A stretch of DNA of 44,056 nt from an uncultured Lachnospiraceae bacterium. GTDB taxonomy: Bacteria > Bacillota > Clostridia > Lachnospirales > Lachnospiraceae. Positions 22,842 through 32,700 of the stretch are shown here, in pieces; within the stretch, counting starts at the first letter, position 1, and each line of letters opens with the position of its first letter. Where the stretch lies: contig CAJUBR010000014.1 of the NCBI GenBank assembly GCA_910584695.1, positions 1-44,056 of the forward strand, in the 5' to 3' direction. The notes beneath the pieces were generated by a model that did not search any database, was not told the origin of the DNA, and saw only the letters and a list, made by a program, of their open reading frames with translations. The translations under genes were made by a program, and so were the position numbers.

Positions 22842-23375
22842 TTGAACGAAGAAGAAATAAAAGCCTATGTACTGCTTGCCAGAAATGGCGATACCGCAGC
22901 CTTTTGCAAATTGTATGAATTATACTACAAGGATATGTACCGTTTTGCTTATTATACATTAGGGAAGGAACAAGATGCCGAGGACGTCATCAGTGAAACC
23001 GTATTAGATGCGTTTTCCGGTATCCGTAACCTGAAAAAACCTGAAAGCTTTAAGGCATGGATTTTCCGGATTCTCTCTACCAAATGCAAACGCCAGATGG
23101 CTGTCTATGTTTCAGACAGAGCACACATCAGACAGGAGATTTCGGATGAGGCTCTTATAAAAGACGACCATCCATATGCACAGAACTTAGATGTGCAGAC
23201 CGCATTTTCTGTCCTGAACGAAACAGAAAAAACGATTATTTCCCTTATGGTTTTTGCCGGCTATAACAGCCGGGAAACCGCTAAGATCCTAAAAAGCCGG
23301 GAAGGCACGATCCGCTCTGCAAAGAGTCGTGCTTTTCTCAAAATGTCACAATATTTAAAGGAGGATTTTGCATGA
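22842..23375 (+). CDS. ECF-type RNA polymerase sigma factor
   Basis: 177 residues with a TTG start at 22842 fixed by AGGAGGTG 7 nt upstream. Region 2 (FCKLYELYYKDMYRFAYYTL, DAEDVISETVLDAFSGIRNL) and region 4 (VLNETEKTIISLMVFAGYNS, then AKILKSREGTIRSAKSRAFL) are both present, without region 1 or 3. The stop overlaps the start of the membrane beta-propeller gene (ATGA), the usual arrangement of an ECF sigma factor with its regulator. Target promoters cannot be assigned. Confidence 0.92.
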   Translation: MNEEEIKAYVLLARNGDTAAFCKLYELYYKDMYRFAYYTLGKEQDAEDVISETVLDAFSGIRNLKKPESFKAWIFRILSTKCKRQMAVYVSDRAHIRQEISDEALIKDDHPYAQNLDVQTAFSVLNETEKTIISLMVFAGYNSRETAKILKSREGTIRSAKSRAFLKMSQYLKEDFA

Positions 23376-25573
23376 AAGAACAGGATTTCATTCATAACAT
23401 AGATGAACAAACAAAAGATTTACCAGTACCTGACAGCATTTCTCCGGAAGCCATGAAAAAAATGCTGGATGAACATACTAAGAACAATATAAATGACAAA
23501 CCATCTTCCGATTCTCTTGACAGTACAAAAAACGCACAAAACAAAAAACGTCATATCCGTCGTTTTACAGCTGCTGCCTGCGTTGTGCTCTGTCTTGCCG
23601 GAAGTCTTGGTGTATCCAGACTGTTATCCAACCAAGATATTACAAACAATGATTCCGGTGCCACTGCAGATATGAAAGCCGAAACAGAAAGCAGTACCAA
23701 AGAAAATGATAAAGAATCCCTTGAGCAGGACCTTTCCTATCAAACTAACTTATCTTCACCTGCCAGCTACGAAGAATATTATAATACCATCAAATCTGCC
23801 TATGATGCCTATTATGACAGTATTGCAGCCGTAACCACTAACGATAAGGACATAGCAAGGGCGGAAACAAAAGAAGATTTTAGCAGTGATTCCGGTCAGA
23901 CAAATGGGGAGACTTTTAATGACGCTGCAGAATATTCCGCAGAAGATGCCGGAACCGGAAATGCCAAACAGGCTGTCAAAACAAAGAAGGAGGATTTTTC
24001 CACTACCAATACACAGGAAAAGACAATAGATGAAGGCGATATTATCAAAACAGATGGAACCCATATTTATAAGGTAATCACCGGCTATGACCCTGAAGAC
24101 TATCGTACGACATATCGTCTTTCCATTACAAAAACAGAGCAGGGCAAGCTGACTTTTCTTACCTCTTTTGATTTAACCGATGCGATAAAGAAAGAAAATT
24201 CCAACGATTACATCGATTTCAAAGAATTTTATCTTTATCAGAATCAGCTTATATGTATGTATACCAGAGAAGATTATGATACGGAAGCCTCCGGCGTAAC
24301 TTCTTATATCGTAATTTATGATCTAAAGGACAAGAAAAATCCGCAAAAAGTGAAAACACTGTCCCAGTCCGGATGGTATGAAAGCTCCAGAATCAGCAAT
24401 GGTTATCTGTATACTATTAGCAATTATGCAGATGCCTCTTTATCAGACGTCAAAAAATATAAAGATTATATTCCTTGCGTAAATGATAAAACAATCGGTT
24501 GCGGGAACATTTATTACCCATCGGATATGCTGTTAGAGAGTACCCACGTTATTACAGCATTAGACCTTAAACATCCGGCTGATTTTACAGATACGAAAGC
24601 AGTACCTTCTACCGGAACCCAGGCCTATGTCAGTGATTCTGCCATCTATCTTTATGCGGCTTTATATGGTGAAGTTACGAAAACAGAGATTATGAAGATA
24701 CGCTACGATGAAGGAAAACTTACCGTTGGCAACAGTGCCGTTATTACCGGTAACCTCTATGGGCCTTTCGCCATAAATGAACACAATGGCTATTTGCGGA
24801 TTGTGGCAACGATTCCGGCAAACAATATCTCTCTTCTTCGTGTTTTTGCAACAGAAAAAATCAATTCTTCTGCTGCCGAAACAACTGATATCAAAGAAGA
24901 TGTAAATGCTTTATATATTCTGGATGATAGCATGAAATTAACCGGAAAGATTGCAGGAATCGCCCCGGGTGAAATCATTTATTCTGCAAGATTCATGGGG
25001 GACACCGGCTATTTTGTCACCTACCGCAATACGGATCCTCTTTTCTCTGTAGATTTATCGGATCCTGCAAACCCTGTTATCCTTGGCAGTTTAAAGGTAA
25101 CCGGATTTTCTAATTACCTGCACTTTTACGGAGAAAACACTTTACTTGGAATCGGAGAAGAAACTGATCCTAAGACACAGGAGTTTTTAGGGATCAAACT
25201 TTCTATGTTTGATATCAGCAACCCCTCCAATGTAACAGAAAAAGATAAACATATCATTAAGGATTCCGACTTCAGTGAAGCCTTATATAACTACAAGGCA
25301 ATTATGATTGATCCGGATAAAAATATCTTCGGTTTCCTATATGCTTCTTCGAAAGGAGACGGATACAAATATTATTATTCAACTTATGCTTATGAGGAGC
25401 AATACGGTTTCATTGAAACTGCCTGTTATGAAATTGATGAATCTTCCATGTATGAAGACGGCAGCATACGCGGTTTATATATCGGTGATTACTTCTATCT
25501 TACCACAAACAAGGCCATCACCTCATATAAAATCGGCTCGGAAGAAATCATTTCAAAAGTGGAACTGAAATAA
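23372..25573 (+). CDS. Membrane protein with secreted beta-propeller domain, probable anti-sigma partner
   Basis: 733 residues, start behind AAAGGAGG. Residues 1-58 are a charged cytoplasmic part that could bind the sigma factor; a membrane helix follows (about 60-83, FTAAACVVLCLAGSLGVSRL); then an acidic Ser/Thr-rich linker with repeated DY/YY residues and the C-terminal beta-propeller domain (Pfam Beta_propel type) starting near TQEKTIDEGDIIKTDGTHIY and running to VELK, with typical blades such as VDLSDPANPVILGSLKVTGF and MFDISNPSNVTEKDK. The domain is extracellular and of unknown ligand. Overlap with the ECF gene suggests the propeller senses an external signal and releases the sigma factor. 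That role is inferred. Confidence 0.88.
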   Translation: MKEQDFIHNIDEQTKDLPVPDSISPEAMKKMLDEHTKNNINDKPSSDSLDSTKNAQNKKRHIRRFTAAACVVLCLAGSLGVSRLLSNQDITNNDSGATADMKAETESSTKENDKESLEQDLSYQTNLSSPASYEEYYNTIKSAYDAYYDSIAAVTTNDKDIARAETKEDFSSDSGQTNGETFNDAAEYSAEDAGTGNAKQAVKTKKEDFSTTNTQEKTIDEGDIIKTDGTHIYKVITGYDPEDYRTTYRLSITKTEQGKLTFLTSFDLTDAIKKENSNDYIDFKEFYLYQNQLICMYTREDYDTEASGVTSYIVIYDLKDKKNPQKVKTLSQSGWYESSRISNGYLYTISNYADASLSDVKKYKDYIPCVNDKTIGCGNIYYPSDMLLESTHVITALDLKHPADFTDTKAVPSTGTQAYVSDSAIYLYAALYGEVTKTEIMKIRYDEGKLTVGNSAVITGNLYGPFAINEHNGYLRIVATIPANNISLLRVFATEKINSSAAETTDIKEDVNALYILDDSMKLTGKIAGIAPGEIIYSARFMGDTGYFVTYRNTDPLFSVDLSDPANPVILGSLKVTGFSNYLHFYGENTLLGIGEETDPKTQEFLGIKLSMFDISNPSNVTEKDKHIIKDSDFSEALYNYKAIMIDPDKNIFGFLYASSKGDGYKYYYSTYAYEEQYGFIETACYEIDESSMYEDGSIRGLYIGDYFYLTTNKAITSYKIGSEEIISKVELK

Positions 25574-25609
25574 AAAAATATAAAAAAACACTTTTAGTCA
25601 AGAATATCA

Positions 25610-25666
25610 AAATGCACAGACATATACGATAAATGTTTTCACACCGTTGTATGTCCGTGCATTTTT
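25610..25666 (+). terminator. Terminator of the sigma/beta-propeller operon
   Basis: AAATGCACAGACATA pairs with TATGTCCGTGCATTT (one mismatch) and is followed by T-rich DNA, 37 nt after the stop. Confidence 0.85.
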
Positions 25667-25748
25667 ACGATTTTTCCATGCTTACTCTCTTTAATAAGCC
25701 ATCCTGACGCAGCATCTCCTTCTTTGCTTCCCTAACTCATTTCCAGTT

Positions 25749-26765
25749 CTAACCTAATACTTCCTTATACAGACGGAACACATTTCGGTATAAAATCTTA
25801 TCAATCTCGCTGCCGGAAAATCCTTTTTTCATCATCATCTGTGCAAGTTTCGGGATGGTATCTGCACCCGGAAGTTCGGGATGCAGCGGAATGCCATCAA
25901 AATCACTTCCAAGCCCTACACATTCTATCCCACCTATATTGGCAATATGTTTTGCATGCTCTACAATATCCTCTAACGATGCATTTCCATATCCCCAGTT
26001 TTCTGGATTCTTTCCATCTACCTTTCCTCTTTCCGGATGATCTCTTAAAAAATCCACACTGTAATTTAGTCCGATTACACCACCCCGCTTTGCAAGTTTT
26101 ATAATCATATCATCCGTCAGGTTTCTTACCACCGGACACACAGCCCTTGCATTGGAATGACTTGCCACAAACGGGCCTTTTGTATACTTCAGCACGTCAT
26201 AAAATCCTGCATCCGATAAATGCGAAACATCCACAATCATTCCCAGCCTTTCCATCTCCTGCACAAATTCAATCCCTGTTCTTGTCAATCCGTCCTTTCT
26301 GTTTGGCTTATAAAAATCACCTTCTTTATTAAAATTCGGATACCCTATCTCATTTGGAAAATTCCATGTCAATGTCATCATCCGTACACCTGCTTTATAC
26401 AAAAAATGTAGATTTTCCATCCTTCCTTCACAGACTCCTCCCTCTTCTACCGTAAGCAGAGCTGAAAGTTTTCCCTCTTTCTCATTTTCAAGAATGTCCG
26501 GTGTACTATAAACCTGTGAGATTATATCTTTATTTTTTGATATTTCTTCGTTAAAAACGGATAACAGTTCCTTTCCTTTTAAAAAAGAACTTTCTCCCTC
26601 CTTTTGTTCCACATATAAAGCAAAATTCTGTACAGAATATCTCCCTTTTTTCAGTTTTATCAAATCAATCATCAGGTCGTTTTCTCTTAAGGAAATGGTT
26701 TCCCCTCTTTTTCTTCTTTCCAGAATCCTGGAGATGGTATCGCAGTGCATATCGATGACTCTCAT
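25749..26765 (-). CDS. Membrane dipeptidase (peptidase M19)
   Basis: Start placed at ATG 26765 (MRVIDMHCDTISRI) behind AAAGGGA; the frame also offers a TTG at 26783 that overlaps the upstream stop but has no site. 338 residues with the metal-binding DMHCDT, LLTVEEGGVCEG, DVSHLSDAGFYDVLKYTKGP, FVASHSNARAVCP and LGSDFDGIP motifs of the renal-dipeptidase family, zinc enzymes that split L-D or L-L dipeptides. No signal peptide is seen, so it is cytoplasmic here. It starts 15 nt after the polyphosphate kinase stop and is probably co-transcribed with it; the functional link is unclear. Confidence 0.92.
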   Translation of the reverse strand: MRVIDMHCDTISRILERRKRGETISLRENDLMIDLIKLKKGRYSVQNFALYVEQKEGESSFLKGKELLSVFNEEISKNKDIISQVYSTPDILENEKEGKLSALLTVEEGGVCEGRMENLHFLYKAGVRMMTLTWNFPNEIGYPNFNKEGDFYKPNRKDGLTRTGIEFVQEMERLGMIVDVSHLSDAGFYDVLKYTKGPFVASHSNARAVCPVVRNLTDDMIIKLAKRGGVIGLNYSVDFLRDHPERGKVDGKNPENWGYGNASLEDIVEHAKHIANIGGIECVGLGSDFDGIPLHPELPGADTIPKLAQMMMKKGFSGSEIDKILYRNVFRLYKEVLG

Positions 26766-26779
26766 GGACAATCCCTTTC

Positions 26780-28246
26780 TCAAAGCTTCTTCTCAATTTC
26801 CTTAATTACAGTCTTTAACGCTTTTATTCTTGCATACTTTTTATCGTTTGACTCCAGTACGTGCCAAGGAGCAAATGTAGTACTGGTCTTTTTAAGCATT
26901 TCATTCACTGCCTCCTCATATAAATCCCATTTTTCACGGTTGCGCCAGTCCTCTTCCGTAATCTTCCACTGTTTTTCCGGTGTATTCTGACGCAGGGTAA
27001 AGCGTTCTAACTGGGTATCCTGATCAATCTGCACCCAGAATTTAATGATGACTGCCCCCCAGTCGGAAAGCTCTTTTTCAAACTCATTTATCTCATTATA
27101 AGCACGTTGCCAGTCATTTTCACTGCAAAACCTTTCCAGCCGTTCTACCATGACACGACCATACCAGGTTCTGTCAAAAATAGCGATATGCCCCGTCTTG
27201 GGCAGACGATTCCAAAACCTCCACAGATAATGACGGGCTTTTTCATAGGGTTCCGGACTGGCAATCGGATGTACCTCATATCCCCGGGGATCCAGTGCAC
27301 TGGCAATACGTTTAATATTTCCCCCTTTCCCCGCCGCATCCCAGCCTTCGTAAGCAATAATAACCGGAATTTTTTTACGATATAATTTATTATGTAATTC
27401 ACTAAGTCTTCCCTGATATTGTTGCAGTTCCTCTTTATATTCTTCCTCTTCTAAAACTTTGTCTAGCGGGATATCGGATAACTGCGGAATCGATTTTAAC
27501 GGAAAAGGATTCTGTAAAACAGGTACGGCATAAGTACTGTTCATCATTGCCGTATCTATTCCTCTGATCAAGAATTCCAGCATCTGCAGTTGTGCCCATT
27601 TCTTATTTTTCGAATCAATGATATACCATGGTGCTGTTGATCGATGTGTATCATTTAAATACTGATTGTATATTTGCAAACACTGATTATAATTTTTATT
27701 CTGCCATATATCATCTTCTGTAACCCGCCATTTTGTATTCTTGTCTTCTAATAATTGGGAAAGACGTTTTTTCTGCTCCTTTTCATCAATATGAAAGAAA
27801 AATTTCATCACCAGATAGCCATTATCCGTAAGCTGACGCTCAAAGCGTATAATACTTTCAATCCGTTCTTTATATTTCTCTTCCTTTAAATCTCCCCTCA
27901 GATATGCTTTCGTCACTTCATCCATCCAGCCGCCATCCAAAAACTGAAATTTACCGGTCTCGGGAATTTTTATAAAGTGACGGTACAAAAACGGTTTCCG
28001 CTTCTCTTCCTCTGTAGGGTTCCCCATATCAGCCACCTTAAAAAAACGAGGATCCATATCGCGGATTACTTTACCCAGTACACTCCCTTTTCCCGCTGCC
28101 CCCCAGCCTTCTAACAGCACCAGAACCGGCAGCTTCTTCTCCTTCATTTTTATCTGTCTTTGTGCCAATTGTACTCTCGCCTCTTTAAGGCGCTGCTCTA
28201 ATTCCTCTGTTTCCGGTTTTGTGCTTTTGTTCCAATTCTTCAGCAT
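26780..28246 (-). CDS. pap: Double-domain polyphosphate kinase 2 (polyphosphate:AMP phosphotransferase)
   Basis: 488 residues made of two PPK2 domains. N-terminal domain: Walker A GWGAAGKGS (47-55), but the usual DRSWY element is replaced by FLDGGWMDE (103-110). C-terminal domain: Walker A GWDAAGKGG (301-309) and a complete FDRTWYGR (Asp358-Arg359), RFTLRQNTPEKQWKITEEDW. This two-domain type makes ADP from AMP with polyphosphate as donor. The degenerate first domain is likely structural, as in characterised two-domain enzymes. It is the first gene of a unit with the M19 dipeptidase. Confidence 0.9.
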   Translation of the reverse strand: MLKNWNKSTKPETEELEQRLKEARVQLAQRQIKMKEKKLPVLVLLEGWGAAGKGSVLGKVIRDMDPRFFKVADMGNPTEEEKRKPFLYRHFIKIPETGKFQFLDGGWMDEVTKAYLRGDLKEEKYKERIESIIRFERQLTDNGYLVMKFFFHIDEKEQKKRLSQLLEDKNTKWRVTEDDIWQNKNYNQCLQIYNQYLNDTHRSTAPWYIIDSKNKKWAQLQMLEFLIRGIDTAMMNSTYAVPVLQNPFPLKSIPQLSDIPLDKVLEEEEYKEELQQYQGRLSELHNKLYRKKIPVIIAYEGWDAAGKGGNIKRIASALDPRGYEVHPIASPEPYEKARHYLWRFWNRLPKTGHIAIFDRTWYGRVMVERLERFCSENDWQRAYNEINEFEKELSDWGAVIIKFWVQIDQDTQLERFTLRQNTPEKQWKITEEDWRNREKWDLYEEAVNEMLKKTSTTFAPWHVLESNDKKYARIKALKTVIKEIEKKL

Positions 28247-28403
28247 AAGCCCTCTCTCCTTTCGTAAACGTTGTTCCGCTATCTGCAGCGGGACTGCCGA
28301 TTTTATATGTACTTTTATTATAGCTTATGACAGACTGTTTTACTATATATCTCTAAAAAAGTTTGTCTTGTATAACAGTCTAAGAAAAGTAACCATAAAG
28401 TAA

Positions 28404-28472
28404 ACAACCCCGCGGCATTCGTCAAATGGACATGTGGGCATGTCCGCTTGACTCATTGCCTGCGGGAATAAA
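28404..28472 (+). repeat. Dispersed intergenic repeat, family A, copy 3
   Basis: Carries ACAACCCCGC, then CATTCGTCAAATGGACATG (28416-28434, identical to copy 1), the hairpin GACATG-TGGG-CATGTC and GCGGGAATAAA. It lies between the polyphosphate kinase start and the terminator of the SCP2 gene, in the 28247-28538 gene-free stretch. Confidence 0.75.
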
Positions 28473-28525
28473 AAAACTGCTCCACAGACAAAGTTTAAAA
28501 AACCTTCGTCTATGAAGCAGTTTTT
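28470..28525 (-). terminator. Terminator of the SCP2-domain gene
   Basis: AAAAACTGCT (28472-28481) pairs with AGCAGTTTTT (28516-28525), with further pairing inside, and a T7 run follows on the minus strand. Confidence 0.85.
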
Positions 28526-28538
28526 GTTACAGATTCTC

Positions 28539-28862
28539 TTACTTTTCCATCAAAGCCTTAATTTTAAGGGCTTTATCAAGATTTCCTTCCACCTTCAGTT
28601 TTCCAAATGTAAAAGCCTTAACCGGATCTAATTTCCCCTCAAGAATTTGAAACAGCACATCCGCAGAGCAGATAAACGCTGCATCCCTGTCATAATATTC
28701 ATAAGGTTCAATAAACAATTCTCCATCCTTTACTTCTGCATAAAATGCTCCGGAACCCTCTCCTGTAATATTGAACTGGTATGCCAGATGTTCCTTTACC
28801 CCGCTTACATCTGCGTCCTTAAACATATCTTTAACTTTTGTAAAAATTTCCTCATACGTCAT
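28539..28862 (-). CDS. SCP2 sterol-carrier domain protein
   Basis: Start chosen at ATG 28862, 9 nt after AGGAGG; the longer open frame to 29072 runs through promoter DNA. The 107-residue protein (MTYEEIFTKVKDMFKDADVS start) has the SCP2 lipid-binding layout: AYQFNITGEGSGAFYAEVKD, then ICSADVLFQILEGKLDPVKA and FTFGKLKVEGNLDKALKI. Bacterial stand-alone SCP2 proteins bind fatty acyl groups; their partner is unknown. It has its own promoter and terminator. Confidence 0.88.
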   Translation of the reverse strand: MTYEEIFTKVKDMFKDADVSGVKEHLAYQFNITGEGSGAFYAEVKDGELFIEPYEYYDRDAAFICSADVLFQILEGKLDPVKAFTFGKLKVEGNLDKALKIKALMEK

Positions 28863-28946
28863 GGTTAGCATCCTCCTTCTTCCATTTTTCGACAATCTCA
28901 TGTCAAAAATGTATATTATTAGACTATCTCCTTGTATCCGTCTATT

Positions 28947-28975
28947 ATTGTACCATACAATTATATAGTATGCAA
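28947..28975 (-). promoter_or_regulatory. Candidate promoter of the SCP2 gene
   Basis: Minus strand TTGCAT (28975-28970), 17 nt, TACAAT (28952-28947), about 85 nt before the start codon. Confidence 0.55.
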
Positions 28976-28997
28976 GAAGCAGTCCGTCCCGGCAGCA

Positions 28998-29026
28998 TTG
29001 AAAAACTGAATTCCAAATGATATAAT
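28998..29026 (+). promoter_or_regulatory. Promoter of the histidine phosphatase gene
   Basis: TTGAAA (28998-29003), 17-nt spacer, TATAAT (29021-29026), about 40 nt before the start codon. Confidence 0.7.
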
Positions 29027-29065
29027 CGGCAGGAAATATTACGTTATACATAAAGGAGAACACAC

Positions 29066-29605
29066 ATGGCACACTTATACTTTACCCGGCACGGACAAAC
29101 AATCTGGAATGTAGAAAACAAAATCTGCGGGGCAACTGATATTCAACTGACAAACCTTGGACATCAGCAGGCAGCCGCCTTAGGTAAAGAAATATTAAAT
29201 CAAAAACTTAATATTGACGAAATCCTCTATTCCCCGTTAATTCGTGCTGCTGAAACTGCCAGACACATTTCTGAAATAACCGGTATTCCGATGCAGATGG
29301 AACCCCGTCTGAAAGAACAAAATTTTGGACGATATGAATCCACACCGAGAAACGGAACTGAATTCCAGGCAGCTAAAACACATTTTATTGATCATTTCGA
29401 GGGTGGAGAAACCATGCTCCAAATGGCTCAGCGTATCTATAATCTGTTAGATGATATCAAAGCGGAATCCAACCGGAAAACATATCTCCTTGTAGCACAC
29501 AACGGAATTGCCCGGATTATTCATTCCTACTTTTACGACATGAAAAACGAAGAATTCGCTGCATTTGGTATTAAAAATTGCGAAATAAGATGTTATTCTT
29601 TTTAG
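29066..29605 (+). CDS. Histidine phosphatase family protein (phosphoglycerate-mutase-like)
   Basis: 179 residues, start behind AAAGGAG. The phospho-histidine motif LYFTRHGQTIWN (His near residue 8) and the second catalytic His in LLVAHNGIARIIHS mark the branch-1 histidine phosphatases; YSPLIRAAETARHISE and PRLKEQNFGRYE fit the phosphatase subgroup such as CobC/GpmB-like enzymes. The substrate is unknown. It precedes carB on the same strand, but carB has its own promoter. Confidence 0.9.
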   Translation: MAHLYFTRHGQTIWNVENKICGATDIQLTNLGHQQAAALGKEILNQKLNIDEILYSPLIRAAETARHISEITGIPMQMEPRLKEQNFGRYESTPRNGTEFQAAKTHFIDHFEGGETMLQMAQRIYNLLDDIKAESNRKTYLLVAHNGIARIIHSYFYDMKNEEFAAFGIKNCEIRCYSF

Positions 29606-29654
29606 TTATAGGATACACTTATCTTAAAAAAATTAATTTCTCCGCTAAAAAAAC

Positions 29655-29682
29655 TTGTGATTTTCTCTATTTCCTATATAAT
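29655..29682 (+). promoter_or_regulatory. Promoter of carB
   Basis: TTGTGA (29655-29660), 16-nt spacer, TATAAT (29677-29682). Downstream in the leader lies the palindrome ATTTGC-TTT-GCAAAT (29708-29722), a possible operator. Confidence 0.6.
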
Positions 29683-29707
29683 ATTTTATAGAATGAGAAC
29701 AGGTAGC

Positions 29708-29722
29708 ATTTGCTTTGCAAAT
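29708..29722. promoter_or_regulatory. Perfect palindrome in the carB leader
   Basis: ATTTGC-TTT-GCAAAT, centred about 35 nt upstream of the start codon and just after the promoter. It could be an operator; it does not match an ArgR box and no other copy was seen. Confidence 0.35.
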
Positions 29723-29750
29723 CGTTGCAAAATAACAGGAGGACATATTT

Positions 29751-32700
29751 ATGCCAAAAAGAACAGATATTCACAAAGTACTCATCATCGGTTCCGGTCC
29801 TATTATCATCGGACAGGCGTGCGAGTTTGATTATTCAGGCACCCAGGCCTGTAAGGCCCTCAAAAAGCTGGGCTATGAAATCGTACTGGTAAACTCTAAC
29901 CCTGCCACAATTATGACAGATCCCGAAACTGCTGATGTAACCTATATTGAACCATTAAATGTAGAACGTTTAGAACAGATTATTGCAAAGGAACGCCCGG
30001 ATGCACTCCTTCCAAATTTAGGTGGTCAGTCAGGACTTAACCTTTGTTCCGAACTAAATAAGGCAGGAATTTTGAACAAATATAATGTTAAAGTAATCGG
30101 TGTACAGGTAGATGCCATTGAACGCGGAGAAGACCGGATTGAGTTTAAAAAGACTATGGATAAACTTGGCATCGAAATGGCTAGAAGTGAAGTTGCCTAC
30201 AGCGTAGAAGAAGCTTTAAACATTGCAGAAAAGCTTGGCTATCCGGTTGTACTCCGTCCTGCTTATACCATGGGTGGTGCAGGCGGCGGTCTGGTATATA
30301 ACAAAGAAGAATTAAAAACGGTCTGTGCCAGAGGCCTGCAGGCAAGCCTTGTAGGACAGGTTTTAGTAGAAGAATCCATTCTTGGATGGGAAGAATTAGA
30401 GCTTGAGGTAGTCCGTGATGCCGAGGGCAATATGATCACAGTATGTTTTATTGAAAATATTGACCCGTTAGGTGTACACACAGGTGATTCCTTCTGCTCC
30501 GCACCTATGCTTACCATTTCGGAAGAATGCCAGAAACGTTTACAGGAACAGGCATACAAAATTGTAGATTCCGTTCAGGTAATCGGCGGAACCAACGTGC
30601 AGTTTGCCCATGATCCGGTAACGGACCGTATTATCGTTATTGAAATCAATCCACGTACCTCCCGCTCCTCAGCATTGGCATCCAAAGCTACGGGTTTTCC
30701 AATCGCACTGGTATCTTCCATGCTTGCCACAGGACTTACCTTAAAAGACATTCCTTGCGGCAAATACGGTACACTGGATCAATATGTACCGGACGGGGAT
30801 TATGTCGTGATTAAATTTGCCCGCTGGGCATTTGAAAAATTCAAGGGCGTGGAGGATAAACTGGGAACTCAGATGCGTGCTGTAGGTGAGGTTATGAGCA
30901 TCGGTAAAACCTACAAGGAAGCATTTCAGAAAGCCATCCGCAGTCTGGAAACCGGACGTTACGGATTAGGCCATGCAAAAAATTTTGATTCCATGACAAA
31001 GGAAGAATTGTTACAGCTTTTGATTACCCCATCCAGTGAACGCCATTTTATCATGTACGAGGCATTACGAAAGGGTGCCACTGAAGATGAGATTTTTGAA
31101 ATCACAAAAGTAAAACACTATTTTATCGAGCAGATGAAAGAACTGGTGGAAGAGGAAGAAGAACTCTTAAAATCAAAGGGCACGCTTCCTGCCGATGAAC
31201 TGTTAATCTCCGCTAAAAAAGACGGATTCTCGGATAAGTATTTAAGCCAGTTATTGGAGATTCCGGAAAAGGATATCCGAAATCACCGAATCAGTCTGGG
31301 TGTAGAGGAAGCTTGGGAAGGGGTTCATGTAAGCGGTACTGAAAACAGTGCTTATTACTATTCTACTTACAATGCCCCAGATCAAAATCCAGTCTCTGAT
31401 AACAAGAAGATCATGATTCTCGGAGGTGGACCAAATCGTATCGGACAAGGTATCGAATTTGACTATTGCTGTGTTCATGCCGCTCTTGCCCTTAAAAAAC
31501 TTGGATTTGAGACCATTATTGTAAACTGCAACCCGGAGACGGTATCCACCGATTATGATACATCAGACAAATTATATTTTGAACCGCTTACTCTGGAAGA
31601 TGTGTTAAGCATATATAAGAAGGAAAAACCTCTTGGTGTCATTGCCCAGTTTGGTGGTCAAACTCCGCTTAACTTAGCTGCAGAGCTTGAAAAAAACGGT
31701 GTCAGAATTTTAGGCACCTCTCCGTCTGTCATTGACTTGGCAGAAGACCGTGATTTATTCCGTGCCATGATGGAAAAATTAGAAATTCCAATGCCGGAAT
31801 CAGGAATGGCAACTACCGTAGAAGAGGCAACTGCTATTGCCCAGCAGATCGGTTATCCGGTTATGGTACGTCCTTCCTATGTATTAGGCGGACGGGGTAT
31901 GGAAGTTGTATATGATGAAGAAAGCATGACCGGTTACATGAATGCAGCAGTTGGCGTTACCCCGGACCGTCCAATTCTAATTGACCGTTTCTTAAACCAT
32001 GCATTAGAGTGTGAGGCAGATGCAATCAGCGATGGTACCCATGCATTTGTCCCTGCTGTCATGGAACATATTGAGCTTGCCGGCGTACATTCCGGGGATT
32101 CTGCCTGCATCATTCCTTCCGTTCATATCACACCGGAAAATGTTGCAACCATCAAGGAATACACCCGAAAAATTGCAGAGGAAATGCACGTAAAAGGTCT
32201 TATGAATATGCAATATGCCATTGAAAACGGTAAGGTATATGTATTAGAGGCAAATCCCCGTGCATCCCGTACTGTACCTTTAGTATCCAAGGTTTGTAAT
32301 ATCCGCATGGTGCCTTTGGCTACCGACATCATTACCAGTGAACTTACCGGCAGACCTTCTCCTATCCCGGATTTGAAGGAACAGGATATCCCATATTATG
32401 GTGTGAAGGAAGCTGCATTCCCATTCAATATGTTCCAAGAGGTAGACCCGGTATTAGGACCTGAGATGCGTTCTACCGGTGAAGTATTAGGCTTATCCCC
32501 TTCCTATGGTGAAGCCTTTTACAAAGCACAGGAGGGTGTGCAGTCCAAGCTTCCCCTTAGTGGAACAGTACTGATTTCCGTAAATCGGAAAGATAAAGCA
32601 GAAGTGGTAGAGGTTGCTAAAAGCTTTTCCGAAGATGGTTTTGACATCATTGCCACCGGCAATACCTATGAGCTGATCAGTGGTGCCGGAATCCCTGCTA

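Noticed and set aside
28863..29072. N-terminal extension of the SCP2 protein
   Set aside because: It runs through a convincing promoter; AGGAGG points to the ATG at 28862.
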